From Limnephilus marmoratus (lineage: Eukaryota > Arthropoda > Insecta > Trichoptera > Limnephilidae), in contig OU862915.1 in the NCBI GenBank assembly GCA_917880885.1, positions 35,720,676 through 35,784,675 on the forward strand: a stretch of 64,000 bases of DNA, written 5' to 3'. Each line of letters starts with the position of its first letter. The stretch's first letter is position 1. The translations under genes were made by a program, and so were the position numbers. A model generated the notes under the pieces. The model had not been told where the DNA came from. It worked only from the letters and a program-made list of their open reading frames with translations, and did no database searches. Of this stretch, positions 10,678 through 22,254 are shown in pieces.

Positions 10678-11337
10678 GTGAGTCGTGCGTGTAGTTGCAA
10701 ATTGTATCATCACAAAACCATCACTCAAACTAACCCGAGCACGTCAGCTCTAAGTTGGTTCATGTTCCTGTTGCCATTGTACAAATGTCCTACGGCATCT
10801 CGCAAATGTTCCGGTTGCCATCGTGCAAATGTTCCTGCGGCATCTCGCAAATGTTCCTGTTGCCATTGTACAAATGTCCCTGCGGCATCTTGCAAATGTT
10901 CCGGTTGCCATCGTGCAAATGTTCCTGCAGCATCTTGCAAATGTTCCTGCTGCCATTGTACAAATGTCCCTGCGGCATCTTGCAAATGTTCCGGTTGCCA
11001 TCGTGCAAATGTTCCTGCGGCATCTTGCAAATGTTCCTGTTGCCATTGTACAAATGTCCCTGCGGCATCTTGCAAATGTTCCGGTTGCCTTCGTGCAAAT
11101 GTTCCTGCGGCATCTCGCAAATGTTCCTGTTGCCATTGTACAAATGTTCCTGCTGCATCTTGCAAATGTTCCAGCTGCACCTTACAAATTGCTCTGTTGC
11201 CATCATGCCAATGCTCCTGTGCCCTTGCGCAAATAACAATACCAACGATTGTTCACACAACAATCCTACTGTATACAAACCAGTGTACCAACCACCATCA
11301 CAACAACGGCTGTCATGCACACAAACCACCTCTATAA
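10678..11337 (+). CDS. Hypothetical 219-aa cysteine-rich repeat ORF
   Basis: Begins MSRACSCKLYHHK. The core, roughly residues 30-165, repeats a 15-residue unit that alternates KCSGCHRANVPAASC with KCSCCHCTNVPAASC. A Thr/His-rich C-terminus follows. Six or seven cysteines per 30 residues would suit a metal-binding or disulfide-linked peptide. The caution is strong: the array has a 90-bp period, so all six frames are open or nearly so, and the other frames give equally regular peptides. The ATG context (CTAGTGTGAGTC upstream) is not compelling. I recognise no family. Treat as a possible coding minisatellite. Confidence 0.25.
   Translation: MSRACSCKLYHHKTITQTNPSTSALSWFMFLLPLYKCPTASRKCSGCHRANVPAASRKCSCCHCTNVPAASCKCSGCHRANVPAASCKCSCCHCTNVPAASCKCSGCHRANVPAASCKCSCCHCTNVPAASCKCSGCLRANVPAASRKCSCCHCTNVPAASCKCSSCTLQIALLPSCQCSCALAQITIPTIVHTTILLYTNQCTNHHHNNGCHAHKPPL
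10762..11180. repeat. 90-bp minisatellite, about 4.6 copies
   Basis: The marker ATGTTCCTG(T/C) before TGCCATTGTACAA occurs at 10762, 10851, 10941, 11031 and 11121, spaced 89, 90, 90 and 90. Each 90-bp unit is four related subunits of 22-23 bp: ATG-TTCCTG-TTGCCATTG, ATG-TCCCTG-CGGCATCT, ATG-TTCCGG-TTGCCATCG and ATG-TTCCTG-CGGCATCT. It arose by amplification of a roughly 22-bp motif, then of the doubled dimer. Confidence 0.9.
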
Positions 11338-11339
11338 AG

Positions 11340-11935
11340 GACCAACCACCAATTACAATTCCACTCTCCAGTACCTCAATGATGTCATACTGGCCCACCC
11401 ACAGGATCCGGAAGCAGTTACCTTTTTGACCTCTGTGACAGGTAGAACCCTCTCCACCACCAAGAAGCCTCATCCTGCGTTCTCTTCTTCGTATTTTCTT
11501 TAAAGCCGTATTGTTCCTTAAGTGTAATCTCAAACGGGCCAGGTTACTGTGACAAAGTAACCTTGTAACTTCAGTGTAACGTTCAAACACCCCAGACAAC
11601 CTACGCAAACCACGCTACGCAAACACAGCTCACAGACCAATGATACAATTTAGAGTCATTTTTTTCTATCACTGCATAACTCTTGTACCTTTCTCCAGCA
11701 GGTCCTTGTTTATATTTATGTATGTCACTGCTCTTTCATGTACATTCATAGATAATTCTTCGTTTACCATGCTTTTTTTTCTCTTTTGTTTTTGTTTTCT
11801 ACTATTTTGTAGCTAGCAACTTCTCACTCTCTCTCTCCTCTTTCTCTTAAATGATTTTTTTTTGGCACAAGTGCTAGAAGGGTAAGAGGATTTCTTAGCC
11901 CTACTGCTCCATTACTAGGTCGCTTTTATTGCGGC
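11340..11935 (+). other. LTR-element 3' interior
   Basis: Approach to the polypurine tract. It contains T/C-rich runs, including a CTCTCT stretch near 11826-11850. I see no open frame with recognisable envelope features. Confidence 0.4.
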
Positions 11936-11946
11936 GAGGGGGGAAG
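11936..11946 (+). other. Polypurine tract
   Basis: GAGGGGGGAAG lies directly before the TG of the right-hand LTR, the expected plus-strand primer of an LTR retrotransposon. It sets the sense strand as plus. Confidence 0.75.
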
Positions 11947-12668
11947 TGTTACGTTACAAAAGAAAAAGAATAGAGTCCTTTATTCCTGTTGCGAGAAGTA
12001 AGTGAATTGGGTCCCAGTGCACAGCTCGCCGCACCACCCCCCTCACCGCCCCCCTCTCCGCACGCGGAGGTCCGTGCCCCGAGTGCCGATCGGCACCCGG
12101 CATTCATTCAACCGCTTGCCCCTGGCGCAACAACAGTGTCCAAGTAATTGCGCTATGGCGCTCTCCGAAATTCTAGACTCGTGATTATTTCTATAATGTG
12201 TATTGTGCACGAGAAGGCTCCAGCCCACCAGTAGCCTGTCTGACGACTACCTCATTTCCTGCTTTGTGAGTAAAATGAATCTTTGCCCCCTCTTGTGTGC
12301 CACATCCCGCGTTTAAATTCACTAACACGTGTGGAGAGTTGAGAGAGAGAAGTTCCCCGCCATGTTAGAATACTAGTCCTAGCAAGTACCCATGTGTAGT
12401 TTGCCGAGGCTGGCAATTGTAAAACCCTGTCTCCTTCTAAATGAATAAACCCTTTACGTGCAAAACTGTGTTCTGATTGAGGAAAGAGACCTGGAGATTG
12501 TGAGGAAAGGAGGAGGAGGAATTCACAAGCGAACCACAACACTCGCCTTGGTTTTAAGAGGAACCTTGCTTGCGCCGACTTCCTGAGCTAGTTCTGTTGG
12601 CCTATTTATTGCGTGTCCTTTCCAGGTTTGGTTTAGCAAAAGGCCGTAAGTATGCGGCAATGCTAACA
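11947..12668 (+). repeat. 3' LTR
   Basis: 722 bp, TGTTA...TAACA. Relative to the 5' LTR it has one extra C near 12570 and a six-base insertion (TATGCG) near 12651, plus scattered substitutions. Confidence 0.9.
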
Positions 12669-12711
12669 CATTATAACTTGCAGTCGGTTAAATATAATTT
12701 GTTTGTTTTGG

Positions 12712-13135
12712 TTTTTTCATTAGCTCTACCCAGAGGCTCTGAGGAAAACAATTTCCTTCGGGGCCTATGTCATCTTTGGGGAAACTGTGTGGAAAGCTAT
12801 TTAGGCAAAGCAAAAAGAAGAAGTTCTGCGAAGGAAAAAGGTATGAGGGGTGGGCAGGAATCTGGTGGTCAATGGGTCCCGGAGTGACGGACAAATGTAT
12901 TGAGATGTGATGGGTCGAGAGATAAAATGTCTCCATCAATCAGTCTCTTTCGATCCGCATGCAATAGGTGGACAAATGCATGTTCCACCAAGACCTAGTC
13001 CAACCTCACTTCATGAATTCTGGCACCCCTTCTAGGTCACCAAACGTAGCAAACCACTTGGAGTAACCTATGACAGGGGTGTTGGTTTATCCAATAAATG
13101 GTTCCCGGAGCGGCGGTACCCACACCCGCATCGCA
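12712..13135 (-). repeat. SINE-C copy 3
   Basis: Near full length. A T run at 12713-12718 is the antisense of the A tail, followed by family blocks GGCCTATGTCATC(T), TCACCAAACGTAGC and GGTGTTGGTTTATCC. It ends in GGCGGTACCCACACCCGC. It lies about 40 bases beyond the 3' LTR. Confidence 0.8.
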
Positions 13136-13159
13136 AATGGAAAATAATATACCTTATTT

Positions 13160-14260
13160 CTGTTCCTGTCGGAAAAGATTTCTGCAAAAAGTGGAGTTCC
13201 ACAGGGTTTACACCTTGGCCCAATCTTATTTATCTTGTTTTAAATGATCTTACAAAATATTTTATCATGTATCCATCTTAGTTTTTGCTGATATCCTCTA
13301 AATTTTTAGAATTATTAGAAATATTTACCATTGCAACATTCTTCAAGATAATATCAATAAATTGTTAATTTGGTGTAATGAAAATAGACTTTACTTAAAT
13401 ATCTCAAAATGTCAAATGGTTATGAAAATGTGATTACTGTAGCCACATTAGTCTAGGGATATTTATATTTTAATTTGTTTTATATTACCCACAAAAATGA
13501 TTCATAAATATCCTGTTTGTGTCTCAAATAAGTAAATCACCTCAAGCGCCCTTGAGGTGATTTTTCACGAAAACGGCGCTATACAAATTATCCAATTATT
13601 ATTATTATTAATAAATAAAAATGTTCGATTTTCTCGAATTAAAAATCCAGTCATCTTTAATTACAACATTGATAACAATGCTCTTGAGACTTTAACACAA
13701 ATAAAAGACTTAGGCATCGCTTTTCAATCAAAGCTTTCATTTATTAACCATATACCTAAGAGAAATCTCTAATAAGGACTTAAAAATGTTGGGATTTATA
13801 ACTAGGCTATCAAGAAATTTTAACAATATAAAGTGAATTAAACTGTTATAATTTGCCGGTTAGAAGTCAATTTGAGCACAATTCTCCCGTCTGGAACCCA
13901 CATTATAGCATAGGTACATGTACAAGCTGTTGAAAGAATACAAAAAAAAAATCTTACGTTTTCTAAATTTTAAAATGGGTATTCCAACAATTACGTTGAT
14001 CTACGACACTATTTTAAATGATATGAATATGCTCAAATTGTCAGACAAAAGAATTTTCACTGACTTGGTATTTCCTTAAAAAATATTAAGTTGATAGTCC
14101 GGTATTGCTTGAATTGATAAGCTTCCGGATTAAATAACGTAATACTAGAAATCAGGATTTATTTCAGTGCAGAAATTCTGGGACAAACTACCATATGTAT
14201 TCGTCTTTGCCCAGAATACAAATGGAGGAAAACAATTATACCAAGTTATTGGACATCTTC
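13160..14260 (+). pseudogene. Decayed LINE reverse transcriptase (Jockey/CR1-like)
   Basis: Translation fragments in shifting frames follow the order of a LINE RT. SGVPQGLHLGPILFILF lies near 13190-13240. A decayed FAD-like block follows, then WCNENRLYLNISKCQMV near 13370-13425. After an interruption come IKDLGIAFQSKLSF (13705-13745), LKMLGFITRLSRNF (13775-13815) and ERIQKKILRFLNFKMGIP (13935-13990). Multiple stops and frameshifts; the endonuclease and 5' RT are missing. A repeat tail with a hairpin is inserted at about 13440-13615. Confidence 0.8.
13533..13563. repeat. Short perfect hairpin in an inserted repeat end
   Basis: AAATCACCTCAAG and CTTGAGGTGATTT are perfect 13-base complements around CGCC. 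They are followed by AAAACGGCGCTATACAAATTA and an ATT microsatellite. Related ends occur at 37895-37955 (reverse) and 43145-43190, so this is a dispersed repeat terminus. Confidence 0.7.
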
Positions 14261-14558
14261 AATTTATGTTTAAACAAATATAAAATATTGTTTCTGAGAC
14301 AGTTCAGTTATGTATAATGAATGCTGTGTATTTCTTACTAATCATAATATATATTATATTATTCATACACAACATATATTACTATTCATCCTTTCCTCTT
14401 TTTTTTATTATAACTATTTCACTCACTATTTAAGTTTTAAGACCCGTTCATATCTCAGGAGTAACTACCAAATGACATCCTATGGACTTCCGTAACCATG
14501 TAATGATTTAATTTAACATACCTTATAACTCGCATTATAATGTACTGTGTATGTCTTA

Positions 14559-14640
14559 AAAAACAAATAAATAAAATAAATAAAAAAGATGTAATGTAAA
14601 AGCCTCGAAAAAGGGCATTAATAAATAAATACATTCACTA
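14559..14640 (+). repeat. LINE 3' ends with A-rich simple tails
   Basis: An AAATAAATAAAATAAATAAA tail ends near 14588. Directly after it lies TGTAAAAGCCTCGAAAAAGG and a TAAATAAATA tail, which resembles the LINE 3' end at 59560-59620 read on the minus strand. Two tails back to back suggest one insertion into the tail of another. Confidence 0.5.
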
Positions 14641-16470
14641 ATTTTACTCTCTCGCTTATGTTTTTCTTTATAATTCAACTTTAAAAACATTTGACGTCAA
14701 TCGGATAAATTATCACGCTAGGTACTTTGTCAATATACGTCAAAGTTTATCAGCCAACTTGCAATAACGTCGTTACGACCGCATTGCAAAGCGGAGTTAC
14801 TTGTACCCCATGTTGTTCTCATTACGACCGATTCCCCCCAAAAATCTACATACTCCCCCCCAGTTACATCAACCCTTGTGGAAATAAAATTGAATTAATA
14901 TTCACAGCGAGGTAAAATTCGCTAATTTGGAGAATTTTCGCGAGGGACGGATAGGCCGCGCCGCATCGGGGGAAAGTTTGCAGGAAAGGAAGTGTTTAAT
15001 TTTGTGTAACTTGTTTGAATGTGTCGTCGCTTCTTTGAGTTTGGAATTTGTTTAACATGCGAGAACCTTTGTATGACTTTACTGATGATTTAGCACGCAC
15101 TTATATAATATTTTACACTTTATCTCGCTTAGAAGTTGTTTGGAATAGAGAAAATGCCGTGATTTTTTAATAATTGTGATTGAACGCTTTAAGTTTTAAA
15201 ATTGAATATGTTTTTTTTAAGAAAATATCTATACATCTGCAGAGCCGAAATGGTAACTACACAAAATTCCCTCGAAAAAAAATTGCAAAGTTTGCTCTAA
15301 AAATTAAGAGAAAAATATCAATCTTCATCTGATTTGGAAAAACTCTGGGTAACGTGGGGGACTAGCTAATTATTAACAAAAATACTTATTATTTTATGAA
15401 ATAAGTAATTAAAACAGGTTGATATTTTTACAGGGCCTTTTAAAAACATCGTAGTCATTAAAAATGTATTTCATCGAAAATAATCAGCAAAAATCATAGT
15501 TTGTGTTTATTGTTAAATATATTATTATTATAATTCAGTGCTGCACGTACTTGTTGTTGATGTTATTTTACATTCACAGCATATAAATATACCTAATGAC
15601 TACTAATTACAACGTAATTTTTATCTTCTTTTAAAACATGCGCGAATGTTGAATTTTGTAAAATAGGCTATTTTAAATAACGTTTTAATTAACTTTTTAT
15701 CTCTTTTTCATAATAATGAACACACAATAAACATATTATTAAAACTATCATTGAAATATTACGTTATTTGGAACATGCAAAAAAACAGCAGTCTTCTGTT
15801 ATAGTTTGCTCAGCGGTTGAGTAGACAAATGCACCAGGTTCCCACCCATTCACCCGTCGTTGTTTTGATTCCGCAGCTGGCAAAGATCTCCATCAATACT
15901 CAAGTGACATTTTCCGTTTTTAATTCAGGTATTGGAAGATTTTCAAGACATACATATTTTATTTTACTTAAAGCCGATCAACGCCCTTTACATAGGAATT
16001 ACAATAATTAGATATGGATAAAAAATATAAGTAAGTAGATAAGAATATATATTTATATGACAATTATTAAAATGTAAATATTGAAGTGACAGAGTAAAGT
16101 ACACATAGTAAGCTATAATAAACTAGCTTTTTCCCACGGCGGTATTAGAGGGGAGGGGGGGTTCCCTCTCCGCCTCCTCCCCCCCTCCACCCTCATTAAT
16201 TCCCGGTACATTCAGTTTTAAAACTGTTCGCGTGCCACAGATTCCATTTTTTTTACAAATTTCGTAATGCCAGAACTCACCAGTAGTTTTATACAAAAAA
16301 AAATTTATCCACTTTGGTGCAATCGTTCGGAAGTTATGCGCCCACAAACATTTGGGCGATTCATTGTTAGAGATAGATTAACCACGACGCCAACATCGTT
16401 TTCACGGCAACCGTTTGTTTTGCTTTTCTTCTGACGTTTGCAATGACGCCAGAGCTTACTAATATATACA
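14640..16470. other. Region without recognised features
   Basis: AT-rich, with no open frame above 75 codons. A tRNA-like phrase lies at 15806-15890 (CTCAGCGGTTGAGTAGAC, then GTTTTGATTCC). A G-run followed by C-runs at about 16148-16191 could fold on itself. Confidence 0.4.
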
Positions 16471-16475
16471 CTGTA

Positions 16476-18800
16476 CAGTAGGGTGTCCCAGACTATAAGG
16501 GTGAATTTTTTTTTTTCAAATTTCAAAACGCATACCCTCTATTTTTTTTATATTTGACCCCAAAAACTTAAATATTAAATATTATTGAGATCGGATAACG
16601 ATAACCCGTGCCGACTTGATGTCAAAGTTTAAGTTGAAAAGTTAGTATGGAGCTATAGGGAAATTGTAGAGTTCATTATTTATATTCAGTAAGTAAAACA
16701 CATTTATAATATTTATTATGTATTTATAGTAAAAGACACATTAATCATTAAATTTCCTTTTCAAAGTTTGCTTTTTACAATCAGGATATACGTTTCTGTG
16801 TTCTTGTAGGTACGCAACGTAATAAAAATTGCTTTTGCTCCTCTTCAACAGTGAAAAATTAAACCATGAGAGTCTTGCATCAATTTAACCGCTCTTTCTG
16901 CCGTATTATTAACTGCTCTCAGTGTCAATAGCTTCCTTTTAGCTTGTTGGAACGAATCATCATTTGACCATAGAGATGGGCTCTTCTTCAGAAAACTGTT
17001 ATCAATTTTGAGTCGATTAAATAGGAACTTGCTTTTGACAGAGACGAAGTCATCGATGTTTTTCTCAGAAATTAAAACAGAACGAACGTTTATCAATCGT
17101 ATGGTAAACGATAGAAGAAAATCGAAGCATAATTTACATATATTATAAGACATACCAAAAAGTGGGCCACAAAGTTCTTCTTTGGATGCAATGTAACGTT
17201 TATCGTGGGCTGATGGGTTTTCTTTAGCTAAGTTAGCAACCATTTTTACTTTACTTTCTTGATCGACATCATGGTCAAATAAAGACAAAACAGACACTTC
17301 ATCTGTCAAATACCATAAATGCTGGCAAAACTTCTGTAAAGCTGCTTTGGAAATGATTTTGTCTATTGTTTCGTAAGCTTTCATGGACTTCAAAAAGCAT
17401 AAGTCCTGATAAGGTGCTTTTACTTCTAAAATGCATTGGAGCCAGAATTTGACGTAGGATGCCACGATAAACAGACATACATCCAACAGAGCTGCCTTAT
17501 CCCTGTTTGAAATTCTGAATTGGGAGCTTAGTAATATTTTTAACGAATAAATGGCTCTCGCCATCCACCGAGCTTGGTGCATAGCACCTGTAGGCCGATT
17601 CTTAAATTTCTACTCTGTATCTTCACCAAGAAATATTATTGAAAGCTCAATTAATTCACGAAAGTCATCTCTAGCTGTATCTTGTTTATGGGATATTGTT
17701 TTGAAAATTAACTTTTATAGCTTCAGCCCGCTCTCTTCGCATTTCTGTGCGAATTATATGGATTGAGGACTTATTTATAGAAAAGTCATACGTGTTATGC
17801 CCTAGTGCCTCAATATTAGCTTCAATTATAAATACAGATTCTCTCACACTTAACTGACATCTATCTAATGCGGCAACCAACTTCGGAGTTATGAAATTTT
17901 TCCGCATACAAGTTTTATCGGGTTGAGAGGAAGCAGCACTTAGGTTGGGTCTATTTTCTTGTAAATCTATTATTTCAGAATCCAAAGATGAGTTTTCTTG
18001 TGGAGGTTCATAAGATGATGTCGATGGAGCTAACGATGAAAAATATTTAGCATGTCGCTTTTCCTCCTCTGATTGAGGAGGATTCTTTTTCTGTAAGTTT
18101 TTTGTCCACTCCGGCTAAGTGACCAGGCCGACCTGGTTCTCTTTGGCGCTCTAAGAAGATCCTATCTTCATTTATTTTAATTAGCTGAAGCGCATCGTCA
18201 TGAGCAATGTTAAACCAATTGTCTAAGTTGGAAAGAAACTCTTGTCGACGTTGTTGAAACACTTCTTGTGTTTTTTTCGCATTTTTTTGCAAATCTCTCC
18301 AAACTTGGTATAATGAAACTAGTTTCTTAACACAGTTAGGTAATGATTTAGTCGGAATACGTGCCTTTTCCCAGTGAATAATACACTCACGAATAATAAG
18401 ATTTGCACTTTCATTGACTTTAAATTCACTTCACGAATATTATAGAACAAAGCTCCCAGTACTTGTCCATTAGAGGGAAGTTTCGAACCGGTGATTTGAT
18501 GTTTTACGTCTCCTATTAAAAATGTCTCCTTTTTAGAACTTCGTAATTTCACTGACATGTTGACTACTCAAAATTAATGCGTTTACTAATAAAATAAACA
18601 AGTAATAACAAGCAAGCAATGCGAGATTTCCGTCGCGCCGTACCGTGCAAGCACAGATACGTTTCGCTGCAAGTCGGCACGGGTTGTCGTGATCCTAAGT
18701 ACGCAAAACTTTTTTTTTAAATGTTTTGAGACCATTCAAACAAAATAAGAGGGTATGCATTAAAAAAATATCACTTTAATTTTTTTGGGACGCCCTACTG
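16476..18800 (-). mobile_element. Decayed DNA transposon 1 with TIRs
   Basis: Termini are inverted: CAGTAGGGTGTCCCA on the left against CAGTAGGGCGTCCCA read from the right. A second conserved block, GCATACCCTCT(T)ATTTT, lies about 50 bases inside each end. TIRs are about 75-80 bp and imperfect. Both ends are flanked by TA, compatible with a TA duplication. The interior encodes transposase fragments on the minus strand. The superfamily is not assigned by me. Confidence 0.8.
16845..18558 (-). pseudogene. Broken transposase-like gene of DNA transposon 1
   Basis: Four blocks in order on the minus strand. 18558-18418: MSVKLRSSKKETF..., then a frameshift to NESANLIIRECIIHWEKARIPTK. To about 18060: KKLVSLYQVWRDLQ, LDNWFNIAHDDAL, EDRIFLERQ and GVDKKLTEKE. 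17985-17686: ITPKLVAALDRCQLS and SINKSSIHIIRTEMRRERAEAIK. 17582-16845 (245 codons): MHQARWMARAIYSLKIL, HLWYLTDEVSVLSLFD, and the C-terminal VNNTAERAVKLMQD. Known from memory: these motifs occur together in a long uncharacterised protein repeated in many insect genomes. Between the third and fourth blocks the central part is missing at about 17685, and an in-frame stop precedes the fourth. It is therefore a non-autonomous deletion derivative. Confidence 0.75.
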
Positions 18801-18802
18801 TA

Positions 18803-20640
18803 CAGCCTCACATACCTAATATGTACTAAAAAGTTTATGTTAATGCATAAAAAAAAATATCGTTTTCTCTGTTTTTTTTGATCCGTGTAAAATAACGACT
18901 GTTTTTTGATTCTTGAAAAATAACGACTAGACATATTAAAAATAAGCTTTGAAATTTAATAGATTGGAAATTTATATTCATATATTCTGGTTTATAAATG
19001 GGTAATTTCTATTACGTAGGAAATTCTAAAAATTATAGTACATTTATTAAAAATTAAATAGTCATAAATGCATTTCGAATTCATATGTCATTATGTTGGT
19101 GTATAAAAGTGTAAATTCTAATTATGCAATTGCAAATGTTCCCCAAAATAACCTGGAAAACTATAAATGTAATTAAATGTAAGGCCTTTGCAATTTCATA
19201 GAAAAAAAATTGTTAAATTTTTTTACCTAAATATTAAATTCAAAATTGGATAGTTCCGTACTCCTGCAACTGGCAGAGCGAGGTACAGGAAGTAGGTACC
19301 TTCGGTACATTGGCTTGACACTAACAATGTACTTAGGTGTTAAAGACAATATGGTTAATGTTGCAATTTTGCAAACCTTTGTTTGATCACTTACTTTTAA
19401 ATTTTCGTTGGTTGTATTTTTATATTATGTGCATTTTATATTTTTATCGTAACATTTTGATATTATGTATCTCACTGTATAATTTTTTTTGCTTATATTT
19501 TTATTTCATTTGTATACTTTTTATTTCCATTCCTTTGTTAATAATATTATGAACTAAATATACAATTTGGCTGTCCTGAAACGGGTATCCCTCCCAGTTG
19601 GACAGGCAAAGTTTCATTGTGTAATGTTTTGTAATATATATGCATGTATAAATAAAAAAATAAAAAATAAAATAAAAAAAATATTACTCACAAATAATGT
19701 GGCTTTCTATTAGTGTAAGAATTTTTAAGTCCATTCAGTGGTTTTTGCGTGAAAGAGTAACAAACTTACATTCATACATACATCCATACAAACTTTTGCT
19801 TTTATAATACTAATAGGATACAAATAAGAAGAAAAAAGATACACAAGATATCTTAAAGTACTTACTTTGAAACTAAAAAAATAACGTAATAAAAATAAAA
19901 TAAAAAAGTCTGGAGGTAAAATTTGGTGAAGAATATAAACATTCAAAGTATATTTGATTATAGTCCAACTGAGAAGCGATGACAAACTGCTTTTAATATT
20001 TATTACATCATCAACAATATACTTATTACCAAATATATATGCTGGGATTTATTTTGAAATATTATTTGAACTATTTAATCCTGTACTGTTTGAGATTTAA
20101 TATGGATTTTGTAGATGATGTTGAACGAATACACTTTACTTTAAAAAATGTAAGTGTCGATTTTTTTTGTATTTTAAAAATGTAATGGTTACGTAAATTT
20201 GGTACTCACATATGTTGTGTGTTATGTAATAAATGTAGGTCAAACCCCACTTCACTTAATGTGCATTTTCTTTGCATATCGCTTTAGATATTTAGGAACA
20301 AGGACGACCGTAAAAACCCTCCTGAAAAGGGTTCAGTTGATGACACTACATATAAAATAAATTTTTACGATACCTTTGGAGAGTTCGGTTTTTGCTCATA
20401 GCTGTTTCCAACAGCTTTTACCTCTGGAATGCCGAATATCTAAAGCCTTAATTCTAGAAGGGATGTCGCATTACTACTCATGGCTTGTAAGGTTCTGAAC
20501 GGTTTTTTATATCTTTACCAAACATTCTGACTGAAATAGGATGTGCCGAATAATTTCACGCAAGGCCGCTAACATAGTCTTGATTCTTCCCCGATGCTGA
20601 ACTAACTCCAATGCTGATGCCCCTGGGAAAACTTAATTCA
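18803..20640. other. Region without recognised features
   Basis: AT-rich. It contains an A-rich simple stretch at 19650-19682, perhaps an old retroposon tail, and a more balanced-composition segment at 20270-20640 with no repeat partner or open frame. Confidence 0.4.
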
Positions 20641-20649
20641 ATTTTGGAG

Positions 20650-20978
20650 GTGGGAATGGATACCGCAGCCCCGGGAACCATTTATTGGATAACCAACACC
20701 TCTGCCATAGGTCACCCCAAGTGGTTCGCTACTTTTGGTGATTTAACAGGGGTGCCCGGGTTCTTTGGGTGAGGTTTATCTAGATTTTGGCGGTGGATGA
20801 TTTGATCACACTGAACCCCAGATTCCTACCCACCCCTCATACCTTTTTCCTTCCCTGAACTTCGTCTTCTTCATTTCCTTAAAAAGATCCTTCAAACAGC
20901 ATCCCCAAATATGACATAGGCTCTGAGGAAAATTATTTTCCTCAGGACCTCCTGTGTGGAGTGAATGTAAAAAAATGC
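20650..20978 (+). repeat. SINE-C copy 4
   Basis: Starts GGTGGGAATGGATACCGC, keeps AACCATTTATTGGATAACC and GGTCACCCCAAGTGGTTCGC, then lacks part of the middle. It ends CTCCTGTGTGGAGTGAATG plus an A run. It is one of the clearest 3' ends of the family. Confidence 0.8.
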
Positions 20979-21027
20979 TAGGTTTGGTAACGCCGAAAGT
21001 AGTTAATTTGAAATAGCTGACACTAAA

Positions 21028-21075
21028 ATAATAAAAAAAAATAAAAATAAAATAAAAAAAATAATAAAAAAAATC
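21028..21075 (+). repeat. A-rich simple repeat
   Basis: Run of A interrupted by single T residues (AATAAAAA pattern), typical of a degraded retroposon tail. The open frame on the other strand is low complexity and not a gene. Confidence 0.6.
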
Positions 21076-21079
21076 ATAC

Positions 21080-22190
21080 ATTTTTTATTTTGATTTTCAT
21101 TATTTAAAAAAAAATAGATAGAGTTCTGAGAAATAAACACGAAACCATTAATAAAATTAACCTATTCTGTACATTAATGTTTTTCAAAATTATTTGCCTC
21201 ATGCATTCGTATCAACATTCGTTAAAAATAGATACAAATACTTGAAAACTAACACCTGTTAATCATGTAATATAAATCCACCTTTCCCTTTTCCATACCT
21301 TGAATCGCTGCCGAAGAATTACAATTACAAAAAAAAATACAGCCTTCGTCGAATTCACTTGACTTTTTGCGCAGAAGTTTTAGCTCCGATATCAGCCACT
21401 TTGCATCCATTTAATTGAAATAAAGAACTTAACGCCATCGTAAAATTTAATTAACGCTTGATTATACCATTTCCATGACCAGCACACACTACTATTAACA
21501 GCTTTATAAGGGTTCTGCCGTTAAAGCGATCGTTTTATTAAGGGGTCAGCTTGCATTTTTACCATCTGACAATGGAAACACTGTAATGAAAATTAACCCT
21601 AATTAACAAAACGCTTTTATTTGACTCTTACTTCGCTCTTGATATCCAGTTGTATTATGTCGACTTTTGAATTGCTAATTACTTATTAACTTCAAAACAT
21701 TTTATTCCATGGTTAACGATTACTGTTATAACCCCTCGTTAAAGGAAACGATTTCTCGGTTAGCTGTAACGATTGGTTAACTGGTTCTTGGATGATGGTT
21801 TTATCCTTCCTTTTGTGTTGGTTTTATTATGAAAGTGGGGCGAAAAAACAACAACTTACGTCCATTATTGTTTATGAATATATTTGTTAAGATTATTGCG
21901 AAAAACTTTTGGCAAAATTAAAAAGAACTAATAATGTACCTACAGCACATGTGTATTGAAAAGAAAGGCACGGTTCTCTTGATCATTTATAACAATTTAT
22001 AAAACAAGGAAACATGTTAACATCCCCTTTTAAGACATTGCTTTGTTAAGTGCAAAAATATTTTGATTTTTAGATCAATTTATATTAGGCTCTTTTATTT
22101 GTATCGCGATCTCTTCTTTTTGTGAATAAAAACAATAAATGAAAAAAATAAAAACTAAAAAAATCTGTTGACAGTCCATTTGATAGATTG
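21080..22190. other. Region without recognised features
   Basis: AT-rich single-copy-looking sequence. No open frame above 60 codons and no repeat partner found by eye. Confidence 0.4.
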
Positions 22191-22254
22191 TCCCATCTTA
22201 ACAGACGGATCGCAAACCCTGAACAAATCTCCGGGGCCTTTCACCCCTGAACAG

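Larger units (their letters stand above)
5266..12668 (+). mobile_element. LTR retrotransposon without recognisable pol (LARD-like)
   Basis: Two direct repeats (5266-5980 and 11947-12668) both begin TGTTACGTTAC and end AATGCTAACA. They show about a dozen substitutions, and indels of 1 and 6 bases account for the 715 versus 722 lengths. One base after the left LTR is a TGG-starting primer site. A G-rich polypurine tract abuts the right LTR. Both place the sense on the plus strand. The 5966-bp interior has no RT, RNase H, integrase or protease motif that I can find in the open frames. It instead holds tandem arrays and short open frames. This fits a large retrotransposon derivative mobilised in trans. 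No clear target-site duplication: flanks are TAATT and CATTA. Confidence 0.85.

Noticed and set aside
10725..11608. Long minus-strand frames of 128 to 272 codons over the minisatellite
   Set aside because: A period divisible by three keeps all frames open. The frames have the same repetitive structure and the element's sense strand is plus.
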